64,000 nucleotides of DNA from Ampullaceana balthica. Its lineage: Eukaryota; Mollusca; Gastropoda; Lymnaeidae. The notes under the pieces were generated by a model. That model did not search any database and had not been told where the DNA came from. It saw only the letters and a program-made list of their open reading frames with translations. The translations under genes and the position numbers were made by a program. The stretch spans positions 667,001 through 731,000 of the forward strand of contig CALYLW010000162.1 in assembly GCA_944989445.1 (NCBI GenBank). The letters run 5' to 3'. Shown in pieces: positions 46,819 through 57,222 of this stretch (position 1 is its first letter; every line of letters starts with the position of its first letter).

Positions 46819-47718
46819 TAGGGCTGTCAATATTGTTGAAAAATGCTGCCCGGGTACCCGTCCAAATTTCGAACGGTACCCGGGTACCCGATCGAAACAT
46901 CACATAATTTTCCCCGTCATGACCGCTATACAATGCTACCTAGCCACCTTCCATGCACCTCATTTCATACAGTAGCCACACGGCCGACGTCTTAGGGGCC
47001 GTACATAAATAACGTCAAGCGATTTTGGCCGATTTTTACCCCCCCCCCGGTCACAGGTTGTCACAAAAAGTTAGAGCCCCCCTCCAATATGACGTCACAA
47101 AGCTTTGCGCCACCCCCTCCCATAAAAGCCGTACTTCCTTTTTGAAAATGAGCATGTTTCAAATAACTTAATTGTCATTTAATTTTGTATCTAATGTGAA
47201 GTTGAACTCTAAAAATCGGTACACGCTTAAATTCATGTAAAATGTCATTAAATAACTTGTAAGCAATCAAATATTTCATTGGAACTTTTATTTTAAGTTG
47301 CACATTATGATGTGACGTCACATTTATTCTTAAACAAATCCCTCCCCCCTCGTCACAAATGTGTGACCCCCTCCTCCTCTAGGTGCATAACGTCATTTAT
47401 GAACGGGCCCTTATCCATCTTACACTGTTAGTAACTAATTTATTGACTTTATACACGTACAAATTTTGGTGTATTATTAAAATCCCGTTGACAGATAGTT
47501 CTTCTTAGACGTATTTCACAGCATATATGTGAAACAAAAATTTTCATTTCATACATGTACATTGTTTCGCGAGCTGTAAATTAAACACAAAAAAGCCGCA
47601 TGCCAGCCGAAGTTTAGTTAATATAGACATTGAAGCCACATTTTCACGAGTACCCGGGCGGAATTTTACTACCCGGGTAATCTCACGGCAACGGGTACCC
47701 GGGTCCCGTTGACAGGCA
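46819..47718. mobile_element. hAT-like element inserted in the 43-bp array
   Basis: It starts TAGGGCTGTCAATATTG and ends with the complement of TGCCTGTCAACGGGACCC. Both ends are followed inward by GGGTACCCG palindromes (CCCGGGTACCCG). The flanks TCACGAC at 46812-46818 and 47719-47725 are identical over 7 bp. Removing the element and one flank restores the array unit. About 480 bp is its own sequence; the rest is a nested MITE. It has no transposase. Confidence 0.8.
46995..47410 (-). mobile_element. MITE copy 4 (GGGGCCGTCC family), nested in hAT
   Basis: It starts GGGGCCGTACATAAATAACG and ends GCATAACGTCATTTATGAAC plus GGGCCC. It is flanked by TTA on both sides (46992-46994 and 47411-47413), a 3-bp duplication that would suit a PIF/Harbinger-type element. 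It lies wholly inside the 46819-47718 hAT element. Confidence 0.82.
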
Positions 47719-48154
47719 TCACGACATCTATCATCAAGTTTAACTAGACTCTCTATCTGCCCCATGACATCTGTCATCAAGTTTAACTAGACTCTCTATC
47801 TGCCCCATGACATCTGTGTTCAAGTCTGATCAGACTTTCTACCTGTCTCATGACATCTGTCATCAAGTTTAATTAGACTCTCTATCTGCCCCATGACATC
47901 TGTGTTCAAGTCTGATCAGACTTTCTACCTGTCTCATGACATCTGTCATCAAGTTTAATTAGACTCTTTAGCTGTCCCATGACATCTGTGTTCAAGTCTG
48001 ATCAGACTTTCTACCTGTCTCATGACATCTGTCATCAAGTTTAACTAGACTCTTTACCTGTCCCATGACATCTGTCATCAAGTTTAATTAGACTCTCTAT
48101 CTGTCCCATGACATCTGTGTTCAAGTTTGATTAGACTTTCCATCTGTCTCATGT

Positions 48155-48420
48155 TTTCTTACTGACTTGTCAGATTAAGTGTTTTTGACACACTTTGCAG
48201 ATTTAGTGTTTTCTTTCCCACTGGTCAGATTTAATGTTGTCTGACACACTTGACAGATTTGGTGTTCCCTGAAACACTTGCCAGTTTCCCGACGAACAGC
48301 TCAGATTTATTGTTTCTTGACACTCTGGGTAGATTGAGCGTTTCTTGATAAACTGGCCAGATTTTCGTTTTTTACATACTTTTCAAACTGAGTGTTTCTT
48401 GAAACACTTGCCGGATAAGA
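48155..48420. repeat. Degenerate ~30-bp tandem repeat
   Basis: About eight diverged units share CTTGACACACTTGCCAGATT followed by TAGTGTTT. It adjoins the 43-bp array but is unrelated in sequence. Confidence 0.6.
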
Positions 48421-50520
48421 ACAACTGATTAACACAACCCGTAAATAAATGAGAGCGTATGATTGAAAAATAAAATTGGAAATCTCCTCTCGTCAACATT
48501 TTCAAACACTTAAAAGTAAACGGTGATTAGAAAAGATACAAATCTTCTGAATTATGCTTGTTGGAGCCACTTAAACCAGAGCCATTGAACGGCGACCGAT
48601 CTCATTAACACTTCATTAAGTAAGAGCAATGACGCCTCGGTCCGTATACCACCCACGGTTTTGTATACATCGACAAACCAACACTTTGAGCTCCGTGAGT
48701 CTTTTCAGCAACTGTCTTAGGGACCAGTTGTGCTTAAAGGGGGTGGGGGTGGTGTAGGGGGTGGGAGGGGTGGGGGGATTCTGAAGATTCCAAAAAAGAG
48801 CTCTACATTTAAACACCCACGTCTGTTGAGATATTCCATCTCCTCAAACGTTTGCCCCCTGCCTTGTCTATCAACTCCGTATGAACAAAAAACGTACAAT
48901 ATCAGTAGGAGACCTAAGGCGTGAGTAAGTCACCTGGATACACAGAAAGGTCATTCGTGCCCGGTGAGACATTGTTTCTCTACAGTCGTTGACCTTTTTC
49001 AACGTTTTGCAGTAGATGAGTAATCGGATTATTAGCTGGGGGAGCGCGAGGGTTTGATTAGCCGGGCACCAGGGATGTAGTTCATGCCCCTTGTTCACAC
49101 TCACCACGTGTTCAAAGATGGCCAGAAAGAGCTCACGGGACATTTTTTGAAAATAACGCGTGTAAATGAAAACACGTGGATGTTTTGAGTTTTATTTTCT
49201 TTGGGATTGTAACTTTTATGATCTTTTCTGAGGTTCACACAAATAAAACGCAGAAGAAAAAAAAATAAGTCAGTTCACTTCAAAGGGAAAGGCCGAAGAA
49301 AATGAAAATTTTCTCCAAAAAGTTCAAATGTGATAGAAAAAACAAACAAACAATCCTTTCCATAGGCCTAACCCCATCAAAGAACCACGTAAAAAAACCA
49401 GCAACAAACAATCAAGAAAATAAAACCACCACCACAAATATGTCACTCGGCGCTATCGCCACGCCGTCCACTGTTGTGAGTGATATTTGGCTTTTAGTCA
49501 ATACCTAGAACATCACGTGCTATCACAAACGCACCCAGAAATAAACACATAGCTTCACGCGACCTCGAAGAGTTCACAGGGCACGTGGTCAGGATCCTCG
49601 TTGAAGCAATCCGTCGTTGTTCTGTTACTGCCCTACGAGTCATGTGTATTTGCACTTCATTAAGACCAGGCACTGTGACCTGAAATTGGTGTATAATGGG
49701 GTTTTAAAAGCATTTCGTACGGCGCAGATGTTCATTGGGTGCAGCGGATGTTTTCTGTTGGGTCCGCCGGCGGCCTCCTTATTTATGCTCGGAGAAAAGT
49801 CTTTCGACAATAACAATTATAATTATTAATCTATTTACAACCTTGGCGAAAAACCACATCAATAGTAAACAACGAGGTCTTCGAACTTTACTGTGTATGA
49901 ACCTACTGATTGTTTATGACGTGTAAACAGTGATGAAGTCTTCAGTACATATATCTTTAGCCCGCCCCCCTCCTGCCCCCCCCCCACAATCCCGTCCAAC
50001 TTCTGATACTGCACTGGGGTCAAATGACCTGATTTTACGAAAAATCGCAGATAGTTCTAGGCATTAGATTCAAAATTGAATCATAACTAATATTTGCAAT
50101 AGTCAAAAAGAGAACTTAAAATATACGGGGCTCTATACCCAACGTAGATTTGAAACTTCAATTTATCTATAAAATCAAACACGCAAAACGTAACTTTACA
50201 ACAAAATTTGTCCCTACAAAACAAAGACTTGAAGTAAAGAAATATCCATTTCGTTTCTGTCCCTCTTGTATCTATGAAAATTTTTCTTAAGCCAATTATA
50301 GTTTTTTACAAAAAAAGTTTGTATGAAACGAGTAGAGATATAAAATATCAAACATTTTAAAAAAGAAAGAACGTCACCGAGACCAATTGTTAAACGTTGA
50401 CCAACGATATGAATATTCTCAAGCATGTGAACCAGAAGAGTATAAATATAAAGTTGACCATACCTCAGTAACAATCGCTATAAGAACTCCTTTTTAAGTA
50501 AGTTACGGTACATTTGATAG
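48421..50520. other. Unassigned stretch
   Basis: No gene is recognised. There is a G-rich run at 48737-48778 and a C-rich run at about 49963-49987. The 90-codon minus-strand frame 48871-49143 has ordinary composition but no recognisable domain. Confidence 0.35.
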
Positions 50521-50552
50521 GGGAGAGGGAGAGAGAGAGATAGATAGGGAGA

Positions 50553-50645
<93 letters not shown>
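50521..50645. repeat. (GA)n microsatellite
   Basis: A nearly pure GAGA tract of about 120 bp with a few interruptions. Confidence 0.95.
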
Positions 50646-50648
<3 letters not shown>

Positions 50649-50845
50649 AGAATAAATTAAAGGTTTTTATGAATAAATTCGCCTGTTTTAGGAGGGTAAC
50701 TGTCCGACGAACCACAGTTATTCAGACTTGAACTTTGAAATAAGTACTTTGAGTCATGCCATCGAATGTGGGTTATATATAAGCCCTTATAACTTATACC
50801 TATATCTTTTATTGATACCATCTCAATTTCCCATGAGAAGACTCA

Positions 50846-51312
50846 AAGCCCCTCCAACACCACCCCATTGTAATTAAGTTAAAAGCACCTCCAACACCCC
50901 TGTAATACATTCCAAGCACTTCTAACATCCTCTAGTAATAAACTCAAAGCCCCTATAACATACCCGCAGTGTCCCACAGTAATAAACTCAAAGCCCCTAT
51001 AACATTCCCACAGTAAAAAACTCAAAGCCCCTATAACATTCCCACAGTAATAAACTCAAAGCCCCTATAACATTCCCACAGTAAAAAACTCAAAGCCCCT
51101 ATAACATTCCCACAGTAATAAACTCAAAGCCCCTATAACATTCCCACAGTAATAAACTCAAAGCCCCTATAACATTCCCACAGTAATAAACTCAAAGCCC
51201 CTATAACATGCGCACAGTAATAAACTCAAAGCCCCTATAACATGCGCACAATAATAAACTCAAAGCCCATATAACATACCCCAGTAATAAACTCAAAGCC
51301 CCTCTGATACGC
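50846..51312. repeat. 34-bp minisatellite
   Basis: About 13 units of CCCCTATAACATTCCCACAG plus TAATAAACTCAAAG are present. The central six or seven are nearly identical, and the edges are degenerate. Confidence 0.9.
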
Positions 51313-52870
51313 TCTTGTAATTGACTCTCTCAACCCACACCTATTTAATGTTACCTATGGCATACTCTCACACCAGCTGAAATGGAAAATATACAAAAAA
51401 CAACTGATAGTTTGATATATATTATCATTAAAGTTTACGCTATTCTTTAATATATATTCTTTAATGAAACCGGTCCTTAAATTTTTTTGTTCACATTTAC
51501 TTTATTTCCACATTTAAATTGAATAATTTCACTTTGAACAGGGAGTTGTCTCGCCTTTCAACTGCCATGATCACAGAACGTGATGCCAGTTAGAGTCGAC
51601 TCCCTTCTACTAACAAGGCAGGAGCAAAAGGATACCATCTTCAACTACGGCGACCTAATTTTATTCCCTCCTTATTAATGTAGCGCCCTCCAATCCCGCC
51701 CCTTCTCTAACGGCTTCATGTCTCTTGAGTTGTCTCGTGAAATCCCCAAAAGGTATTCATTTCCACTTCCTAGACAGGCCTTTGAGTCAGTCTTTTAAAA
51801 GCACCACACCATTTATAAAAAAAAAGAAGTTGCCTTTAGACTTTTTACTCGTCTTCAGACAAATAACCGTTCGTGATAACCGTAACTTCTCGTTCGTGAT
51901 CAGCGTCTGGATTAATCCTTGTAATCAATTTAATTCAATTTAGTCTTAAGATGATTTTGTGTTGTAACACTTTCATCTTTTTAGAAGTAGACCATCCTCA
52001 TTGACACATATATGTTTAAATATTAATTACCATGTGTTTTAGTTTTCTTTTTAATCAAAGGGCTTGATTAACTTTCATCAATCATCTGTTATTTGCGTGT
52101 TTGATACCCATTTCATTATCACGGTTACTTTCCCTTTGAAGGAGTAATTGTCCTAAGGGATTTAAAAGACTCCAATTGAAATTTTATGCCCATACTTTGT
52201 CCGTGGTAAAAAAAAAGTTAAAATAATTTAATTCCTCTTAACAATTTTTATATTGGCATGGCATAGTTCAAAACTTAAAATGATTTACATTTAAAAAAAA
52301 ATCATCCATCAACGATTACACACGTTCAATGTCTGTTTATCCAAGGTATCGAGAATCACAATTGTTAAAAATTGTTTAAAGGGTTATAAAGCCATTAAAT
52401 CTCATCTCCGCCCCCAATAAAGCTGTAGCACAGTATCCACTTCCTCCAGCACACGAGCTCTCTGGCCACATGGCTCCAACGATTGGATCGTGGGCGCAGC
52501 AATCTCAGGTTTCTGGTCAAATAGATATTTAACGACTCCCTTTATGCTTTTGATGCATACAACGATAATGGGGGCCCGTTCCTCGTGTCAGATTTCTCAT
52601 CTTTATGGAGATGTAGGTCGAGCGGCGGAATCACTATGCATGCATGCCGGGAACTTCAGACACCATGATGTCATCCAAGTGCGGTACTGTAGATTACCTC
52701 CGGGTCAAAGGCCAACAGACGTCACCTGCTAGCAGTTATTTAAAGTTCTTTGATGACATTTCTATGTTTGCACTTGACTAACTTCTTATGTGCATCCTTA
52801 GGATCAGGTGGATATTGAACGTCTTCTGTGGACTGAGCTCCCATGATGTATTTAAACAAAGAATCCATTT
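51313..52870. other. Unassigned stretch
   Basis: No gene or repeat family is recognised. The interval about 52430-52735 is less AT-rich and open for 80 codons on the plus strand, without a family match. Confidence 0.35.
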
Positions 52871-53390
52871 ATAATAATAATAATAATATATAATTTATAT
52901 AGCGCTGTATCCCAGCTAGGAACCGGGTTCACAGCGCTTTACTTTGAGATCATAACATACATATAATAATTGAATGACCATTCATACCATAATAACAACA
53001 TACAGGACAGTACATCACACGGAAGCTACGCTAATCATTAAAACAAATGTTGTTTCCTTAATTTTTAAAATACATTTTGAAAAGATGCGTCTTGAAGGAC
53101 TTGGTAGTTGGAATACTACGAATGTGTAATGGTAGAGAATTCCATTGTTTGGCTGCACAAAAAGAGAATGCCCTTTCACCAAAAGTTTTAGATGGTATCT
53201 TAGGAACACAGAGAATACGTGTGTCTGCAGAAGAGCGTAGCTGACGACTGGGTGACTAGACCGACAGAAGTTCAGTAAGATAGGAAGGAGATGAGTCAGA
53301 AAAGAAGTTGTGACAGAGAACAGCCAGTTTGTAATCAATTCGAGCTTGTATAGGTAGCCAATATCTGAATCTTGCATGCGAATTTCGTAA
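52871..53390 (-). mobile_element. LINE B (CR1/L2-like) 3' end, copy 3
   Basis: This is the longest copy of the family. On the minus strand a polymerase C-terminal relic is followed by a 3' UTR that ends GTAAAGCGCTGTGAACCCGG, TTCCTAGCTGGGATACAGCG, then CTATATAAAT and an (ATT)n-type tail at the 52871 side. The AGCGCT motif occurs twice with opposite sense, so the UTR end can fold back. The copy is 5'-truncated. Confidence 0.85.
53058..53372 (-). pseudogene. CR1/L2-type reverse transcriptase, C-terminal relic
   Basis: The frame reads WLPIQARIDYKLAVLCHNFF, then SDSSPSYLTELLSV, one premature TAG (53256-53258), then SPSRQLRSSADTRILCVPK and KTFGERAFSFCAAKQW followed by NSLPLHIRSIPTTKSFKTHL. This is the typical C-terminal region of CR1/L2-group polymerases (W-L-P-x-x-x-R-I...L-R-S-S...F-G-x-R-A-F-S...W-N-S-L-P). 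The natural stop is at 53058-53060. A 120-codon open frame over the same bases on this strand is out of phase and meaningless. Confidence 0.85.
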
Positions 53391-54072
53391 TTTCCAAGAT
53401 GTATAGTTTATTTTTATTTTCTTTGCTAAATCGATTAAAAACTTTCATTGTGTGATGAAGCCGACATAACAAGTAGAGAAGTCAACGGAGATGACGTTGG
53501 AAAACCTTAATGACTTTACTCCTCATGAATCTTGATAACAGTTAACACAATCATCATGTTTAAGTTTGCTATGATCTGTGTCAAAGCCTACTGTTATATA
53601 CACAGTTTGTATAGACGGGAGACACGCAACAAAAATGTTTGGTCCAAATTTCCTATAAATGTTTACCGTAACAAACAAAGCACGAGTAATGAGTCTCCTT
53701 ATGTTCTTCCGATGTGTCAACATATCTATCTATTAATCGTCGTGTTGCTAACGTTAATCAACCAGCAAGAACCCGAGAGCCACACAGAACATGTTACGTA
53801 TTCAATATCCGGGGCTTTTTATCAAATCTCAATTACAGACGCTTTGTTATCCCCACAATCGTACCACATCTTAATTATCTCCACTTTCCTTTTTCCCTCC
53901 CCCGAACCTTTCATTCCTTATTAGCCATACGATTCAGTCGATGTCTGTGACGTAAGGGTTAAATCTACCGATAGCGTTTCTCGCTTGCAATAAAAAAATA
54001 AGTCTGTAAAACTTCTATACAGAGCAGCCTTTTAGAATATATTTATCCCCACACTCTAAGATCCAATTGTTA
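53391..54072. other. Unassigned stretch
   Basis: No gene is recognised. A 130-codon plus-strand frame at 53532-53924 has a hydrophobic-looking composition but matches no family I know and has no supporting context. Confidence 0.3.
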
Positions 54073-54322
54073 CAGTACAGAAATCAGTGAGTCTCAAACA
54101 GGGTAGCAGATCTACAGTACAGAAATCAGTGAGTCTCCAACATGGCAGCAGATCTACAGTACAGAAATCAGTGAGTTTCAAACGTGGCAGAAGATCTACA
54201 TTACATAAATCAGTGAGTCTCAAACAGGGCGGCAGATCTACAGTACATAAATCAGTGAGTCTCAAACAGGGCGGCAGATCTACAGTACAGAAATCAGTGA
54301 GTCTCAAAGAGGGCAGCAGATC
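54073..54322. repeat. 42-bp minisatellite
   Basis: Six units of CAGTACAGAAATCAGTGAGT plus CTCAAACAGGGCAGCAGATC and TA. The length is a multiple of three and both strands stay open, but nothing else suggests coding. It ends abruptly where the next element begins. Confidence 0.9.
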
Positions 54323-54323
54323 T

Positions 54324-54727
54324 GGGAAAAGTCTGGTCACCGATTCGCTTGACCGAGCTCAGAGTGACACGTAAAATGTAAACAAAAGCGCCCGTCGCTT
54401 CGTTGGGTCGCCTCAATGCGTCAGCTCAAAATTTCACGTGGCAAAAAAACAATAACAAACCGTGAATTTAAATTACATACCTCATATAAGGATAAACTAA
54501 AAATGCATTAATTTAATTACGGTACGTTCGATCGATCTGAAATTTTGATACTATGCATTGTTAGGTTAGACGGGTCCGTGTGCCAAATTTCAGTTTGATC
54601 GGATCATGGGAAGTGGGTCATTTTTGACTTCTGTTTTTCCGCCCGCCGAGCCCAAGACAGAGAGAGAGAGATGATGATGAGAGAGATGACGACAGAGACG
54701 GCCGCGAAGTTAATATAAGGGATTTAA
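54324..54727 (+). mobile_element. Inverted-repeat element copy 4, 3' part only
   Basis: Nearly identical to 54890-55278, from GGGAAAAGTCTGGTCACCG through the AATTTCAGTTTGATCGGATC block, a (GA)n tract, GACGGCCGCGAAGTTAATAT and AAGGGATTTA. It lacks the start module. With the following copy it forms a direct duplication of period about 567 bp. Confidence 0.7.
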
Positions 54728-54728
54728 T

Positions 54729-55278
54729 AAAACAACCCCGTAAAAACAAAGTTTTTGACTATAAATCCCTTATATATGAGACATAACTAACAGTATTGAT
54801 TATTTTCAAACATTTACAGACTGAATCTGTCTTAACTCAAATTTGCTTCATAACCCTAGGGGGGGAGGGGTGGGTGGGGAGGGGGAGAGGGGAAAAGTCT
54901 TGTCACCGATTCGCTTGACCGAGCTTAGAGTGACACGTAAAATGTAAACAAAAGCGCCCCGTCGCTTCGTTGGGTCGCCTCAATGCGTCAGCTCAAAATT
55001 TCACGTGGCAAAAAAACAATAAACAAACCGTGAATTTAAATTACATACCTCATATAAGGATAAACTAAAAATGCATTAATCTAATTACGGTACGTTCGAT
55101 CCATCTGATACGATGCATTGTTAGGTTAGACGGGTCCGTGTGCCAAATTTCAGTTCGATCGGATCATGGGAAATGGGTCATTTTTGACTTCTGTTTTTCC
55201 GCCCGCCGAGCCCAAGACAGAGAGAGAGAGAGAGAGATGACGACAGAGACGGCCGCGAAGTTAATATACGGGATTTAA
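54729..55278 (+). mobile_element. Inverted-repeat element copy 5, complete
   Basis: It begins AAACAACCCCGTAAAAACAA, continues AGTTTTTGACTATAAATCCC and TTATATATGAGACATAAC, and ends GCGAAGTTAATATACGGGAT. A (GA)n tract lies just upstream of the end. The short inverted repeats ATCCCTTATAT/ATATACGGGAT bound about 500 bp without coding capacity. The lack of a clean target duplication and the asymmetric ends leave the class open; Helentron-like is one possibility. Confidence 0.65.
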
Positions 55279-55286
55279 AAAGGAGG

Positions 55287-56014
55287 GGGGTGGCAACAAT
55301 GCTTCTTGGGTTCACTTCCCGTTTAGTTGCGTTTTTCCTTCACAGAATAACATATGATTCGTAGTGTAGTGGTTATCACGTCCGCCTTGCACGCGGAAAG
55401 TCCTGGGATCAAACCCCAGCGGGAACAAATTATTTTAAATTTTTTAAAAATATTTTTGTTTCTGCCCCTTCTTTCCCCCCTATTTTCAACATGACTGAGG
55501 CTGTTAAGCGATAATCTGATTTGAAAGCGACAACCGGTTTTAAATTTCCCAAACCGATATTCGAATTTGATTCGGACGGATTTACGAAGTGAAATCTGGC
55601 CGGAGCCGAAGCCGGATTTGTAAATATGGCCGGATTCCGGATTTTCCGGAGCCGCAGGCAAAATCCGGTAAACCCCTAATTTCTATGAAGTCACCTATAA
55701 AACAATAATCGGTTTAAAATCGGAGTTACACAATCGATAATCGGTTTGCAAAAAAAAACAACAACCCAACAACACGCAATTAACAACCTTAAACATGACT
55801 AACCCTCACTAGGGTCGGCCAATCACAGTTTGTGTTTAAGGGATGGTAGTAATAAGGGGGGCGGGTAACAACAACCTCAGTGCGCATGTCTCCACTTTTA
55901 CTCGCAATTTTTTTTTCATTACTTCCTGCTGCTGTTTGTGTCCGTACTCTCATCCCCCCCCCCAACCGTTCTTTGCACTGTCTATGATGAGCAAGTCTGT
56001 GGCGTATGCTACGC
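55287..56014 (+). repeat. Dispersed repeat carrying a tRNA-like segment, copy 2
   Basis: Counterpart of 40888-41315 in the opposite orientation. It is longer because of an insert of about 290 bp at roughly 55505-55795, which holds several CCGGATT/AATCCGG motifs and TCGGTTT phrases. Shared landmarks are GTTCACTT near the start, the tRNA-like segment, GGGTCGGCCAATCACAGTTT and GGCGTATGCTACGCC at the end. Confidence 0.65.
55355..55426 (+). pseudogene. tRNA-like sequence, UGC anticodon on a Val-type body
   Basis: The D-arm GTGTAGTGGTTATCAC matches animal tRNA-Val. The anticodon arm TCCGC/GCGGA has loop CTTGCAC, giving anticodon TGC (Ala), and the T-arm is CTGGG/CCCAG with loop ATCAAAC. Spacing is that of a 72-nt tRNA. 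The acceptor stem pairs at only about four of seven positions, two of them G-T, and the T-loop has lost its first T. It is probably a decayed tRNA module inside a repeat, not a working tRNA-Ala. Confidence 0.65.
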
Positions 56015-57222
56015 CGCTTGCCGTATCTATTTTATTATATATTGAATAATAATGGGATAATAAATGGTATCCATTTCATGATTGATGTAAAAGACATTAA
56101 AAAATTGCTATTGAAGACTTTAGTGCTAAAAGTATTTAAGTCACAAAATACCAATTTTGAGATAATCAAGTTTGAATTTATTTTTTTGTCTCTTTGATGA
56201 TAGCATTTTAATATTTCAGGCTTTTAAAAAATTGGACCTAGTTCCATTGTATTGTTTTTAAATTAACGCTGTAATTTTGTCTAAACCAGCTGTTGAAGAG
56301 TCACTGTTTAGATTGAATTTGACAAAAAAATGTGACTTGAGTGCTTTTAGCACTAGGGTCTTCAATTAGGCAACTGTTATCTTAATAACACAAGGAATAA
56401 ATTAGCATTTCAAAACCTTATAGGTTGTATTGCAAGTATTGAACAACCAATAGCCCCGAGCGTCTTTCTGAGAACTCTCGCGTCATTTTTGAGAACTTCC
56501 GCTCGACCAAGAAAGAGTTCCGTATTTGCATTTTCTTTCATGATTCAGAAATCATTGGTTATGCGTTATGCCAACAGAAATTATGTACCACTTTTAACGC
56601 AGAAACGAGAGTTTTAGAACCGTCGAGCCTCAGAACACATGGCATACCCCCCTCTCAAACACCTTTCTCCACTTCTCCTTTGTCTGTCGGTGTATGAATC
56701 TGTTTCCATGTGGGTGGGGGGGGGGATGTTGGGGTTTTCCCAAAAATTCGTCCGCCATTCTCATTAATTTAAAAGAAACATTGTTTCGATATCCCGGATG
56801 CAAGCTGTCTTCCGTGTCAGACAAATGGTCTTGATCTTTAGCTTTCTTACAGTAACTCTGCACAGAAGCTCCAATTAGTTGGACTTTACTACCTCCAGGC
56901 ACGGTTTGAAATCATTACCAACATAGGTTTTTTCCCAAAAAAAATAGTTGGACTCATTTGTAAAAATTCTTAACCCCACAACCTGTCTGAAGTAAGGCGA
57001 CGTCCTGTCATTTACTTTGCAGACATATAAAATAGTTATTTTTGCCATTATGCTGCTCTTTGTATTCTGTTGTTTTTGTAATCGGTTTATATGAAACTGT
57101 TTCTAAACGTATTAAAAATATAAGTAGTAGTGAGCCATAGAATAATAAGAAATTGATTCTTCTCTCCCCCCGAAAATTGGTCTTTGCTGCTAAATAAAGC
57201 ATAGAATAACATGCGAAAATTT
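56015..57222. other. Unassigned stretch
   Basis: No gene or repeat family is recognised. The 90-codon minus-strand frame at 56630-56902 has ordinary composition but no recognised domain. Confidence 0.35.

Larger units (their letters stand above)
46683..48154. repeat. 43-bp minisatellite with two unit types, interrupted by a hAT element
   Basis: Type A units read GACATCTGTCATCAAGTTTA plus ACTAGACTCTCTATCTGCCC and CAT. Type B units read GACATCTGTGTTCAAGTCTG plus ATCAGACTTTCTACCTGTCT and CAT. To the right of the insertion the order is A A B A B A B A A B, so the array has largely become an 86-bp higher-order repeat. Three units lie left of the hAT element (46683-46818) and ten lie right of it (47719-48154). 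Confidence 0.9.

Noticed and set aside
53015..53377. 120-codon minus-strand open frame as a possible membrane protein
   Set aside because: It is an out-of-phase reading of a LINE polymerase relic. The correct frame gives the CR1/L2 C-terminus with one stop.
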